This document shows, piece by piece, positions 1 through 6,764 of a DNA stretch of 9,955 nt (positions within the stretch are counted from its first letter, which is position 1; the number at the start of each line of letters is the position of its first letter). Below the pieces are notes generated by a model. That model made no database searches, was not told the origin of the DNA, and worked only from the letters and a program-made list of their open reading frames with translations. The position numbers and the translations under genes are program-made. Origin of the DNA: an uncultured Amylibacter sp. (GTDB lineage Bacteria; Pseudomonadota; Alphaproteobacteria; Rhodobacterales; Rhodobacteraceae); the NCBI GenBank assembly GCA_937944065.1, contig CALDZS010000350.1, forward strand, positions 1 through 9,955. Direction: 5' to 3'.

Positions 1-144
1 GCCGTGGATATGGTAAAGGCCGCTGCTGCCGAACTTGGTGGCAAGGGCGGCGGCGGTCGTCCTGATATGGCACAAGCTGGCGGCGCCAGTGCTGAAAATG
101 CAGACGCAGCGGTTGCCGCTGTTGAACAACTTTTAAAAGGATAA
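1..144 (+). CDS. alaS: Alanyl-tRNA synthetase, C-terminal end (partial)
   Basis: The frame is open from the first base and ends in TAA, giving the last 47 residues. The protein contains the Gly-rich run GGKGGGGRPDMAQAGG, typical of the extreme C-terminal (C-Ala/DHHA1) domain of bacterial AlaRS, and ends in an Ala-rich helix (AAVAAVEQLLKG). AlaRS charges tRNA-Ala in the cytoplasm; this part belongs to the domain for tRNA-elbow binding and oligomerisation, so no catalytic residue can be judged. The next gene starts 4 nt after the stop and its Shine-Dalgarno lies inside the last alaS codons, suggesting co-transcription. The start lies outside the window. Confidence 0.9.
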   Translation, partial: AVDMVKAAAAELGGKGGGGRPDMAQAGGASAENADAAVAAVEQLLKG

Positions 145-148
145 AATA

Positions 149-439
149 ATGGCAGCTTATTGCATGGTGCAAATCACGGTTCACAACGCAGACGAGTATG
201 CAAAATATGCGGCTCTCGCAGGTCCAGCCGTTACCAAGTATGGCGGCGAGTTTTTGGCACGCGGCGGCAAATGCGTGACCAAAGAGGGCCCAGTTCAATT
301 GCGTAACGTGGTGATTAAGTTTTCAGATTTTGAGACGGCAGAAACGTTCTATGATAGCCCTGAATATAAAGAGGCTTTGGCCTTTGCATTGGCTGATGGC
401 GTGTCCACGCGCAACTACACTATCGTCGAAGGCGTCTAA
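149..439 (+). CDS. DUF1330 family protein
   Basis: A 96-residue protein matching the DUF1330 family, small dimeric alpha/beta-barrel (ferredoxin-like) proteins of unknown function. Recognisable pieces are the N-terminal strand AYCMVQITV, the helix DEYAKYAALAGPAVTKYGG followed by a Gly-rich turn (FLARGG, about 35-40), the strand NVVIKF, and a second helix with the conserved-looking FYDSPEYKEAL (about 67-77). The start is supported by AAAAGGA at 136-142, with 6 nt to the ATG. It sits 4 nt behind alaS and is probably read from the same transcript. Its TAA overlaps the stop of the convergent SMR gene by 4 bp. No enzymatic function should be assumed from the family name. Confidence 0.85.
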   Translation: MAAYCMVQITVHNADEYAKYAALAGPAVTKYGGEFLARGGKCVTKEGPVQLRNVVIKFSDFETAETFYDSPEYKEALAFALADGVSTRNYTIVEGV

Positions 440-762
440 GCCTGCGCAGTCGAGAACAGTTGTAACACCAAGACGCCAGCCACGATCAGGCCGATGCCTA
501 TATAGGCTGGCGCATCCAAGCTTTGCTTGAAGAATACAAATCCCGTGATCGCGACCAACACAATTCCGACACCCGACCAAATCGCGTAAACGACGCCGAT
601 CGGCAAGACGCGCAGGATCAGCGACAATAGGTAGACGGCCATACCGAAACAGGCAAGCGATCCAAGCGCCGGCCAGGTTTTTGTAAAACCATCACTGGCT
701 TTCAGCGCTGCCATACCGAAGGCTTCGAATAAGATGGCAACCACGAGGTAGATATAGTGCAT
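436..762 (-). CDS. SMR-family multidrug efflux transporter (EmrE/Qac type)
   Basis: A 108-residue inner-membrane protein with four predicted membrane helices (about 3-21, 32-50, 56-76, 84-103), the size of EmrE (110 aa). Visible family residues: Glu13 in helix 1, equivalent to the proton/substrate-binding Glu14 of EmrE; the helix 3 motif YAIWSGVGIV (59-68) with Tyr59 and Trp62, equivalent to Tyr60 and Trp63; and GFTKTWP after helix 1. YAIWSG fits the Qac/EmrE branch better than the guanidinium exporter (Gdx/SugE) branch. SMR proteins act as antiparallel dimers exchanging protons for cationic lipophilic drugs; the true substrate here is unknown. AAGGA (771-775 on the minus strand) precedes the ATG by 8 nt. 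It lies downstream of the icd terminator and meets the DUF1330 gene stop to stop. Confidence 0.9.
   Translation of the reverse strand: MHYIYLVVAILFEAFGMAALKASDGFTKTWPALGSLACFGMAVYLLSLILRVLPIGVVYAIWSGVGIVLVAITGFVFFKQSLDAPAYIGIGLIVAGVLVLQLFSTAQA
474..512. repeat. Inverted repeat at the convergent gene junction
   Basis: CGCCAGCC (474-481) and GGCTGGCG (505-512) form a perfect 8-bp GC-rich inverted repeat with a 23-nt spacer. The perfect 12-bp palindrome GCCTATATAGGC (496-507) overlaps the right arm. Both lie in the 3' coding part of the SMR gene, just past the end of the DUF1330 gene. No T-run follows on either strand, so it is not a standard intrinsic terminator; it could be a weak bidirectional stop or only a product of the codons for Ala-Pro-Ala and Ala-Gly-Val. 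Confidence 0.45.
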
Positions 763-831
763 TGGAACGATCCTTTTTCGTGATGGTAGCGAAGTTAGCT
801 GATGGGTCTATGAAAATTTGGAGTTAGCAAG

Positions 832-858
832 AAAAAAGGCGACCCAAGGGCCGCCTTT
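832..858 (-). terminator. Rho-independent terminator of icd
   Basis: Read on the minus strand, AAAGGCG (858-852) pairs with CGCCTTT (841-835), with one mismatch then further G-C pairs (848-850 with 843-845) around a tight loop. It runs into six T residues (837-832). It lies 20 nt past the icd stop and before the SMR gene, so most icd transcription should end here. Confidence 0.8.
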
Positions 859-878
859 ATCGAATGTTGTCGATCAAA

Positions 879-2087
879 TTACATTGCTTTGTTCAAGTTT
901 TCGTCGATTTTCTCTAGGAACCCTTCAGTTGTCAGCCAACCCTGATCTGGGCCAACCAACAAGGCCAAGTCTTTGGTCATGTGGCCGCTTTCAACAGTGT
1001 TGATGATAACTTTTTCCAAAGTCTCGGCAAATTTCAGTAGTTGGTCATTGTCATCCAGTTTGGCGCGGTGACGCAAGCCACCTGTCCAAGCATAGATCGA
1101 CGCGATAGAGTTGGTCGAGGTTGCTTCACCTTTTTGGTGCTGACGGTAGTGACGCGTCACTGTTCCGTGTGCCGCCTCTGCCTCGACTATTTTTCCGTCT
1201 GGTGTCATAAGTTGCGAGGTCATCAATCCCAGCGAGCCGAAGCCTTGAGCAACGGTGTCAGATTGTACATCGCCGTCATAGTTCTTACAGGCCCAAACAT
1301 ATCCGCCAGACCATTTCATGGATGCGGCGACCATATCGTCAATCAGGCGGTGCTCGTACCAGATTTTCTTGGCTTCGAATTTTTCTTTAAATTCAGCGTT
1401 GTAAACTTCTTCAAAGATGTCTTTGAAACGACCGTCATAGGCTTTTAGGATAGTGTTCTTGGTGGATAGATACACTGGCCAGCCAAGGTTTAAACCATAG
1501 TTCAAAGACGCGCGTGCGAAGTCATAGATCGACGCGTCTAGGTTATACATGCCCATGGTCACGCCCGATGAAGGTGCGTCGAACATTTCTTTTTCGATGA
1601 TTGTGCCGTCTTTGCCTTCGAACTTAATCGTCAACTTGCCTTCGCCAGGGAACCGGAAATCAGTCGCTTTATATTGGTCACCATAGGCGTGGCGGCCAAC
1701 AACGATTGGTTTTGTCCAGCCTGGAACCAAACGTGGGACGTTTTTACAGATGATTGGCTGACGGAAGATAACACCGCCTAGGATGTTGCGGATTGTGCCG
1801 TTTGGTGAACGGTACATGCGTTTCAGACCAAACTCTTCGACACGCGCCTCGTCTGGAGTGATGGTTGCACATTTTACACCAACGCCGTATTTCTTGATCG
1901 CTTCTGCTGCGTCCACAGTGATTTGGTCATCTGTCTCATCGCGGGCTTCGATACCCAGATCATAGTATTTCAAGTCAAGGTCCAGATAGGGCAAGATCAA
2001 CTTGTCTTTGATGAACTGCCAGATAATTCTGGTCATTTCATCGCCATCTAATTCTACAACAGGATTTTCGACTTTGATCTTTGACAT
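879..2087 (-). CDS. icd: NADP-dependent isocitrate dehydrogenase (eukaryote-like, homodimeric)
   Basis: A 402-residue TCA-cycle enzyme oxidatively decarboxylating isocitrate to 2-oxoglutarate with NADP+. It belongs to the subfamily shared by alphaproteobacteria and eukaryotic IDH1/IDH2, not the E. coli Icd type. Residues line up with human IDH1 numbering almost exactly: substrate-binding Ser94, Asn96, Arg100, Arg109, Arg132 (GRHAYGDQY) and Tyr139; Lys210 for human Lys212; metal-binding Asp251 (LIDDMVA), Asp273 and Asp277 (NYDGDVQSD). The cofactor loop AAHGTVTRHYR (305-315) is the NADP-type signature. The length is normal and nothing is missing. AAAGAGG (2097-2103, minus strand) supports the ATG. 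Expression appears monocistronic because of the terminator downstream; I could not identify a convincing promoter in the 178-bp divergent gap to trmJ. Confidence 0.97.
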   Translation of the reverse strand: MSKIKVENPVVELDGDEMTRIIWQFIKDKLILPYLDLDLKYYDLGIEARDETDDQITVDAAEAIKKYGVGVKCATITPDEARVEEFGLKRMYRSPNGTIRNILGGVIFRQPIICKNVPRLVPGWTKPIVVGRHAYGDQYKATDFRFPGEGKLTIKFEGKDGTIIEKEMFDAPSSGVTMGMYNLDASIYDFARASLNYGLNLGWPVYLSTKNTILKAYDGRFKDIFEEVYNAEFKEKFEAKKIWYEHRLIDDMVAASMKWSGGYVWACKNYDGDVQSDTVAQGFGSLGLMTSQLMTPDGKIVEAEAAHGTVTRHYRQHQKGEATSTNSIASIYAWTGGLRHRAKLDDNDQLLKFAETLEKVIINTVESGHMTKDLALLVGPDQGWLTTEGFLEKIDENLNKAM

Positions 2088-2204
2088 ATTACTCGGCCTC
2101 TTTAGGTTTTGGATTCGTGATTACGTTGGGTCATAAAGGATTAGTTGGGTAAATGAAAGAATGTATACACTGGTATGCTGCAACTATTCTGTGTTCACCG
2201 ATCC

Positions 2205-2233
2205 TTGCACTCGGGATTGAGCAACGGTATCAC
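2205..2233 (+). promoter_or_regulatory. Candidate sigma-70 type promoter of trmJ
   Basis: TTGCAC (2205-2210) and TATCAC (2228-2233) are separated by 17 bp, each matching 4 of 6 consensus bases, and would start transcription about 25 nt before trmJ. The rest of the 2088-2265 gap holds the icd leader and nothing else I can name. Confidence 0.3.
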
Positions 2234-2265
2234 GCGAACACGTAAAATTCCAAGGGTGAACCGAT

Positions 2266-3039
2266 ATGTCAGGCACAAATCACGCAAAAGACGAGGGATG
2301 GGCCGGACCACAGCCAGTTTTTGTGCTGGTCGAACCGCAAATGGGCGAAAACATTGGATCTGCTGCGCGTGCGATGTGGAATTTTGGGCTGGAGCATATG
2401 TCGCTGGTGAACCCGCGTGACGGATGGCCAAATCCCAAGGCCGAGGCGATGGCGTCTGGCGCGGCGCGTGTATTGGATAATGTGGCCGTGACAGAGACAA
2501 CCGGGCAGGCGTTGCAACAGATGAATTTCACTTTTGCCACAACAGCGCGGACGCGTGATCTGACCAAGCCAGTGATGACACCAGAGGCCGCAATGGCCAA
2601 GGCGCATAGCCTTATTGCGCAGGGTCAGAAGGTGGCAGTGATGTTCGGTCCTGAACGGGCAGGGCTGGCGAATGAAGATGTCGTGCAAGCGAATGCGTTG
2701 ATATCCGTTCCAGTGAACCCTGCCTTCGCATCCTTGAACCTAGCGCAATGCGTTCTTTTGCTGGCGTACGAATGGCGACGATTGGCTGGCACCGATCTAG
2801 GCGAACGGATGGACATGGCAGGGGCTGAATTTGCGCAAACGATTGAAGTTCAAAAGCTAATGGAACGTCTTGAAGGTGCGCTGGACGAAACGGGATTCTT
2901 TTGGCCAGAAGATAAGGCTGAAAGCATGATCCTAACCCTGCGCAATATGATGTCGCGGATGCCGCTGACCCAACCTGACGTACGCACATTTCATGGGATT
3001 ATTAAAGCTTTGCAAAAGGGCGCTAGACCCCCGCGATAG
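2266..3039 (+). CDS. trmJ: tRNA (cytidine/uridine-32-2'-O-)-methyltransferase TrmJ
   Basis: A 257-residue SPOUT-class RNA 2'-O-methyltransferase, close to the usual TrmJ length; TrmJ methylates position 32 in the anticodon loop of several tRNAs using S-adenosylmethionine. The three SPOUT motifs are clear: motif 1 EPQMGENIGSAARAMWNFG (23-41), with Arg35 as the likely catalytic arginine; motif 2 VMFGPERAGLANED (125-138); and motif 3 ISVPVNPAFASLNLAQ (146-161), which forms the trefoil-knot SAM site. The C-terminal extension with LRNMMSRMPLT (225-235) and DVRTFHGII (238-246) is characteristic of TrmJ/LasT rather than other TrmH-like enzymes. CCAAGGG around 2250-2256 is an acceptable ribosome site. 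The first 14 residues are poorly conserved, so a slightly later start cannot be excluded. Confidence 0.92.
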   Translation: MSGTNHAKDEGWAGPQPVFVLVEPQMGENIGSAARAMWNFGLEHMSLVNPRDGWPNPKAEAMASGAARVLDNVAVTETTGQALQQMNFTFATTARTRDLTKPVMTPEAAMAKAHSLIAQGQKVAVMFGPERAGLANEDVVQANALISVPVNPAFASLNLAQCVLLLAYEWRRLAGTDLGERMDMAGAEFAQTIEVQKLMERLEGALDETGFFWPEDKAESMILTLRNMMSRMPLTQPDVRTFHGIIKALQKGARPPR

Positions 3040-3097
3040 TGTGTCGCTTGTCCAACAGGGCATAGACAGTTACATCTTGGCATAACGGAGGCCAGTT

Positions 3098-4237
3098 ATG
3101 AGCAAAACAAGAAGCATCTTTGAAGAGGTCAGCGCGGACAAGCCGGTGGTAGAGACGCCAAAAGGCGGTCATATCGATACTGGTCGGAACGAATGGCGTA
3201 AGCCCGCGTCTATCTGGATGATGATTTTATTCGCGATGGTTGCCTGTATGATCTTGGTGGGCGGTTTGACCCGTTTGACCGATAGCGGATTGTCGATCAC
3301 CGAATGGAAACCTGTGACAGGGTCTGTACCGCCGTTAAACGCGGCGGATTGGGATGCAGAGTTTACCAAGTATAAAGCCACGCCAGAGTATCAGTTGGTC
3401 AACAAAGACATGGAACTTGGCGCCTTTAAAACCATCTACTGGTGGGAATGGGGGCATCGTCAATTGGGCCGTATGGTGGGGTTGGTCTGGGCGATCGGCG
3501 TACTTTATTTCTTGATACGATATTCTGTTCCGAAAGGGTGGCGTGGCCGTATGCTGTTTGTCGGTGTTCTGGGTGGATTGCAGGGTGCCATTGGCTGGTG
3601 GATGGTTTCCAGCGGTTTGACTGGCCGTATGGTCGATGTGGCATCGTATCGGTTAGCAACCCATTTGGGGCTGGCGTTTATCATCCTAAGCTTTCTTGCG
3701 TGGTATATTTGGGGATTGCGCCGTGACGAAATGGAATTGTTCCAAGCGCGGCGCAACAATGATGCGCGGGTGGCACGCCTGCTGAATATCCTTCTGCCAT
3801 TGGTGTTTTTGCAAATTCTGCTGGGCGCGCTTGTGGCGGGTATTGATGCAGGGCGCGGGTATACCGACTGGCCGCTGATGGGTGGACAGTTTTTGCCGTC
3901 CGAGAGCTTTGACTACACCCCGTTTTGGACAAACCTGTTTGAAAACCCTGCTTTGGTGCAATGGAACCACCGCATGTTGGGATATGCGGTTCTTGTATTC
4001 ACCGTGTTTGCTTGGTTTAGAAGCCGGGCGAGTGCCATTAACGAAGTCCGCTCTGGCATGACGCTGGTTCTGGCTGGGGTCTTGTTCCAAATGTTCCTCG
4101 GTATCATCACTGTCATGAACGCCGCCCCCTGGCATCTGGCGATTTTTCATCAGTTGGGTGCGATTTTTGTCATAATATTCGTACTACGCGCTAGATTTGC
4201 GTCGATGTTTCCAAAAACACAAAGCCTACGAGCGTGA
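3098..4237 (+). CDS. ctaA: Haem A synthase, COX15/CtaA type 2
   Basis: A 379-residue inner-membrane enzyme that oxidises the C8 methyl of haem O to the formyl of haem A, needed for aa3-type cytochrome c oxidase. About eight membrane helices are visible in two four-helix halves, the first at about 38-56 (SIWMMILFAMVACMILVGG). The haem-ligand histidines occur in the expected contexts: His120 in EWGHRQLGR, with conserved Glu117; His189 in ATHLGLA; His291 in WNHRMLGY; His351 in FHQLGA. The loop GLTRLTDSGLSITEWKPVTG (56-75) is a COX15 hallmark. Length and internal duplication fit alphaproteobacterial/mitochondrial type. GGAGG at 3087-3091, 6 nt before the ATG, fixes the start. Its stop overlaps the GTG of the thioesterase gene. 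Confidence 0.95.
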   Translation: MSKTRSIFEEVSADKPVVETPKGGHIDTGRNEWRKPASIWMMILFAMVACMILVGGLTRLTDSGLSITEWKPVTGSVPPLNAADWDAEFTKYKATPEYQLVNKDMELGAFKTIYWWEWGHRQLGRMVGLVWAIGVLYFLIRYSVPKGWRGRMLFVGVLGGLQGAIGWWMVSSGLTGRMVDVASYRLATHLGLAFIILSFLAWYIWGLRRDEMELFQARRNNDARVARLLNILLPLVFLQILLGALVAGIDAGRGYTDWPLMGGQFLPSESFDYTPFWTNLFENPALVQWNHRMLGYAVLVFTVFAWFRSRASAINEVRSGMTLVLAGVLFQMFLGIITVMNAAPWHLAIFHQLGAIFVIIFVLRARFASMFPKTQSLRA

Positions 4238-4647
4238 CTGCCGTGATGACAATCGCGCAGATCGATGCTTTTCTGGCCGAAGTGTTTCCGCAGATAGATG
4301 ATCAATTCAAAACGCTGGAACTGACGGAGCATGGTGCGCGGGTAAAACTGTTAACTGCTGATCAACATCTGCGACCGGGCGGTACAGTATCCGGCCCTGC
4401 GATGTTTGCACTGGCTGATTGCGCGTTCTACATCGCGATCCTAAGCAAGCTGGGCCCAAAGGCGATGGCGGTTACCACCAACTGTTCCATTGATTTCATG
4501 CGAAAGCCTGCCCAGTCTGATCTGATCGCAGAGGTGCGTATATTAAAGATGGGTAAATCTTTGGTGGTGGGCGATGTGGTGATGATATCACAAGGTGAAA
4601 ACCAGCCAGTGGCACGCGCTAGCATGACCTATTCGATCCCAAAATAG
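4234..4647 (+). CDS. PaaI-family hotdog-fold thioesterase
   Basis: A 137-residue single-domain hotdog protein of the PaaI/YdiI-like acyl-CoA thioesterase group. The region LRPGGTVSGPAMFALAD (46-62) covers the oxyanion turn and the start of the long hotdog helix, with Asp62 in the usual catalytic position. NCSIDFMRKP (83-92) and the strand VVGDVVMISQGENQPVARASMTY follow the family order. The substrate is unknown, and hydrolysis of a general or phenylacetyl-type acyl-CoA is only a family-level guess. The GTG at 4234 overlaps the ctaA stop as GTGA, implying translational coupling; an in-frame ATG at 4246 is an equally plausible start and neither has a clear Shine-Dalgarno. It ends at the gap holding the 4651-4664 palindrome. 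Confidence 0.85.
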   Translation: MTAVMTIAQIDAFLAEVFPQIDDQFKTLELTEHGARVKLLTADQHLRPGGTVSGPAMFALADCAFYIAILSKLGPKAMAVTTNCSIDFMRKPAQSDLIAEVRILKMGKSLVVGDVVMISQGENQPVARASMTYSIPK

Positions 4648-4669
4648 TGGGGTATTATAATACCTATTT
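4642..4669. repeat. AT-rich palindrome downstream of the thioesterase gene
   Basis: GGTATTATAATACC (4651-4664) is a perfect 14-bp palindrome. It is flanked by AAATAG (4642-4647) and CTATTT (4664-4669), which also pair if TGGG (4648-4651) bulges out. As RNA this is a weak stem with a TTTATT tail, so it may be a poor terminator. As DNA it resembles a dimeric repressor site, 49 bp upstream of the rplM -35 box. Function unknown. Confidence 0.45.
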
Positions 4670-4712
4670 ATTACCGCCTTGTTTTTGTTCAATAATTTAA
4701 GGTTCATGTGTG

Positions 4713-4740
4713 TTGACATGAAATCTTAAACCCTTAAAAC
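4713..4740 (+). promoter_or_regulatory. Candidate promoter of rplM-rpsI
   Basis: A perfect -35 hexamer TTGACA (4713-4718) is followed after 16 bp by TAAAAC (4735-4740), a 4-of-6 match to the -10 consensus. It is the best promoter-like sequence in the 4648-4792 gap and would give a leader of about 45 nt. The -10 box is imperfect. Confidence 0.45.
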
Positions 4741-4792
4741 CCACCTATCGAATTCAAATCCGTGCTATGCGGTACTGTAAGTGGAACATAAA

Positions 4793-5260
4793 ATGAAAAC
4801 CTTCTCGGCTACTCCGGCTGATATTGACAAAAAATGGTTCATCATCGACGCTGAAGGCGTTGTTTTGGGTCGTTTGGCGACAATTATTGCCTATCGTTTG
4901 CGCGGTAAGCACAAGCCAACATTCACTCCTTCAATGGACATGGGCGACAATGTTATCGTGATCAATGCGGACAAAGTCCAATTGACTGGTAAAAAACGTT
5001 CAGACAAAATTCACTATTGGCACACTGGCCACCCAGGCGGGATCAAACAGCGGACTGCTGGTCAGATCCTAGAGGGTAAATTCCCAGAGCGTTTGTTGGA
5101 AAAAGCTGTGCAACGTATGTTGCCAGGTGGCCCGTTGAGCCGCAAGCAAATGACCAACCTTCGTATCTATGCAGGTACAGAGCACGGCCACGAAGCCCAG
5201 AACCCAGAAGTTTTGGACGTAAAAGCCATGAACCCTAAGAATACGCGGAGCCAGTCATGA
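4793..5260 (+). CDS. rplM: 50S ribosomal protein L13
   Basis: A 155-residue L13, an early-assembling protein of the large subunit. It begins MKTFSATPADIDKKW, the standard alphaproteobacterial N-terminus, then has VVLGRLATIIAYRLRGKHKP (about 23-42), DNVIVINADKVQLTGKK, the L13 signature stretch around WHTGHPGGIKQRT (about 77-89) and the core AVQRMLPGGPLSRKQ (about 106-120). The frame is open upstream to a GTG at 4781, but family conservation and the purine-rich AAGTGGAA just before the ATG at 4793 favour the later start. It is slightly longer than E. coli L13 (142 aa), mainly at the C-terminus. The stop overlaps the rpsI start as ATGA, the classical L13-S9 pair. Confidence 0.97.
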   Translation: MKTFSATPADIDKKWFIIDAEGVVLGRLATIIAYRLRGKHKPTFTPSMDMGDNVIVINADKVQLTGKKRSDKIHYWHTGHPGGIKQRTAGQILEGKFPERLLEKAVQRMLPGGPLSRKQMTNLRIYAGTEHGHEAQNPEVLDVKAMNPKNTRSQS

Positions 5261-5775
5261 GCGAAGAGATTAAATCACTAGACGCGTTGAAAGACGCGGT
5301 CGCAGCGGCACCAGCTTCAACAGACGCGCCAGCTGCAGCGGCAGAACAAATTGCCGAAGCAATCACGCGCGAACCTGTTCGCGACGAATTGGGTCGTTCA
5401 TATGCAACCGGTAAACGTAAAGATGCTGTGGCACGTGTTTGGATCAAACCTGGTTCAGGCAAAGTCATCGTAAACGGACGTGAAATGAAGGTTTACTTCG
5501 CACGCCCAGTACAACAATTGATTTTGGCTCAGCCATTTCAAATTGCTGGCGTTGTTGGTGAATTTGACGTGATGGCCACTGTTAAAGGCGGCGGTCTGTC
5601 AGGCCAAGCGGGTGCGGTTAAGCATGGTATTTCAAAAGCGCTACAGCTGTATGAACCATCATTGCGTCCAGCGCTAAAGGCTGCTGGTTTCCTAACACGC
5701 GATAGCCGTGTTGTTGAACGTAAGAAATACGGTCGCCGCAAAGCGCGTCGTAGCTTCCAGTTCTCAAAACGTTAA
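5257..5775 (+). CDS. rpsI: 30S ribosomal protein S9 with N-terminal extension
   Basis: A 172-residue protein whose residues from about 46 onward are ordinary S9: SYATGKRKDAVARVWIKPG, VKGGGLSGQAGAVKHGISKAL, the DSRVVERKKYGRRKARR segment and the C-terminus FQFSKR. The terminal Lys-Arg tail reaches the P-site tRNA in bacterial ribosomes. The first roughly 45 residues are an acidic, Ala-rich extension (KDAVAAAPASTDAPAAAAEQ) absent from E. coli S9 (130 aa); such extensions are common in alphaproteobacteria. The ATG overlaps the rplM stop by 4 nt, so translation is probably coupled. A strong terminator follows 20 nt after the stop. Confidence 0.97.
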   Translation: MSEEIKSLDALKDAVAAAPASTDAPAAAAEQIAEAITREPVRDELGRSYATGKRKDAVARVWIKPGSGKVIVNGREMKVYFARPVQQLILAQPFQIAGVVGEFDVMATVKGGGLSGQAGAVKHGISKALQLYEPSLRPALKAAGFLTRDSRVVERKKYGRRKARRSFQFSKR

Positions 5776-5795
5776 TTCGTTTTATATCGAATTCA

Positions 5796-5825
5796 AAAGG
5801 GTCGGCGAAAGCTGGCCCTTTTTTT
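5796..5825 (+). terminator. Rho-independent terminator of rplM-rpsI
   Basis: The left arm AAAGGGTCGGC (5796-5806) and right arm GCTGGCCCTTT (5811-5821) make an 11-bp stem with two G-U pairs, capped by a stable GAAA tetraloop (5807-5810) and followed by a T-run to 5825. This is the clearest terminator in the window and ends the ribosomal unit before murI. Confidence 0.93.
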
Positions 5826-5834
5826 GTTTGGCAA

Positions 5835-5864
5835 TTTACATCCGGCCTGCATAGCGGGTAACAA
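5835..5864 (+). promoter_or_regulatory. Weak candidate promoter of murI
   Basis: After the terminator at 5825 murI needs its own promoter. TTTACA (5835-5840, 5 of 6) with TAACAA (5859-5864, 3 of 6) at an 18-bp spacing is the best pair seen; TTGGCA (5828-5833) is an alternative -35. Neither is strong. Confidence 0.25.
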
Positions 5865-5879
5865 TTGTTTAAACATTTC

Positions 5880-5884
5880 AAGGA
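5880..5884 (+). promoter_or_regulatory. Ribosome binding site deciding the murI start
   Basis: AAGGA lies 10 nt before the ATG at 5895. The reading frame is open further upstream to a TTG at 5865, but that start lacks a ribosome site and would add 10 residues before the conserved PVGIFDSGLGG, so 5895 is preferred. Confidence 0.7.
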
Positions 5885-5894
5885 CGGCACGGAT

Positions 5895-6707
5895 ATGCCC
5901 GTAGGTATTTTTGACAGTGGGTTAGGCGGACTGACGGTTCATCAAGAAATCGTCAAGACGCTGCCTGATTTACCGCTCAGTTATCTTGGTGATAGCGCAC
6001 ATGCGCCTTATGGGGTGCGTGATGCGGATGATATTTTTAGACTGACTTGCAAAGCCACTGAACGTCTGTGGGACGAGGGGTGTGATTTGGTGATCTTGGC
6101 CTGCAACACGGCCAGTGCCGTGGCTCTCAAGCGCATGCAAGAAACCTGGTTACCGAAAGACAAACGCGTTTTGGGTGTGTTTGTTCCGATGATCGAAGCT
6201 GTGACTGAACGCGGATGGGGAGATAATTCGCCACCGCGCGAGGTTGGGGTCAAGCAGGTTGCGTTGTTTGCAACACCTGCCACCGTCGCCAGTCGTGCGT
6301 TTCAACGAGAATTGGCGTTTCGCGCAATTGGGGTGGATATAGAGGCACAGCCTTGCGCAGGATTGGTGGACGCGATGGAGGCAAACGATATGGATTTGGC
6401 CAACGTGTTGGTCAACGGTCATGTAGATGCATTGTTGCGCCGGATGCCCAATCCACAGGCGGCGGTCTTGGGATGCACCCATTACCCGATGATGAGGGCA
6501 GCGTTTCAAGAGGCGTTGGGACCCAAGGTTAAGGTCTATTTGCAAGGCAACATTGTAGCCGACAGTCTGGCCTATTATTTGGATCGCCATCCAGACATGA
6601 AGGGCGCTGCTGGTGCGTCTCGGTTCTTGACGACTGGTGATCCGATCAATGTCTCATTGGCTGCGACAAAGTTCCTTGGCCGTCCGATGACATTCGAGAA
6701 AGCGTGA
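5895..6707 (+). CDS. murI: Glutamate racemase
   Basis: A 270-residue cytoplasmic racemase converting L- to D-glutamate for peptidoglycan. The two-fold pseudo-symmetric active site is complete: the N-terminal signature PVGIFDSGLGGLTV (2-15) with Asp7 and Ser8, the SHAPYG-like turn DSAHAPYG (33-40), Cys70 in ACNTASA as one acid/base thiol, and Cys194 in GCTHYP as the other, with His196 next to it. The start is chosen from the AAGGA site and from conservation. It stands alone after the ribosomal terminator and 57 nt before argC, with which it may share a transcript. The gap 6708-6764 holds a possible small stem (GCTGTT at 6716-6721 with AACAGC at 6735-6740) but no T-run. Confidence 0.95.
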   Translation: MPVGIFDSGLGGLTVHQEIVKTLPDLPLSYLGDSAHAPYGVRDADDIFRLTCKATERLWDEGCDLVILACNTASAVALKRMQETWLPKDKRVLGVFVPMIEAVTERGWGDNSPPREVGVKQVALFATPATVASRAFQRELAFRAIGVDIEAQPCAGLVDAMEANDMDLANVLVNGHVDALLRRMPNPQAAVLGCTHYPMMRAAFQEALGPKVKVYLQGNIVADSLAYYLDRHPDMKGAAGASRFLTTGDPINVSLAATKFLGRPMTFEKA

Positions 6708-6764
6708 ATTGCGCCGCTGTTGAAATTCACCTAAAACAGCATTCAAGAATTAGGACACTATATC

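Noticed and set aside
763..831. Possible guanidine riboswitch or operator before the SMR gene (direct repeat AGTTAGC at 793-799 and 822-828)
   Set aside because: Only 69 nt lie between the icd terminator and the start, too short for a guanidine-I aptamer plus switch; the protein is of the EmrE rather than Gdx type, and a 7-mer repeat can be chance.
2088..2200. Search for an icd promoter on the minus strand, including TATACA near 2163-2168
   Set aside because: No -35 hexamer with reasonable match lies at 16-18 bp from any candidate -10, so I do not assign one.
3686..4150. 154-codon open frame on the minus strand opposite ctaA
   Set aside because: It lies wholly within a well-conserved membrane enzyme gene and gives a His/Arg/Gln-rich sequence with no family resemblance; a shadow frame.
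6150..6590. 146-codon open frame on the minus strand opposite murI
   Set aside because: Fully inside murI, no recognisable domain and no ribosome site; a shadow frame.
6716..6740. Stem GCTGTT/AACAGC between murI and argC as a terminator
   Set aside because: Six pairs around a 13-nt loop with no following T-run; too weak to call.
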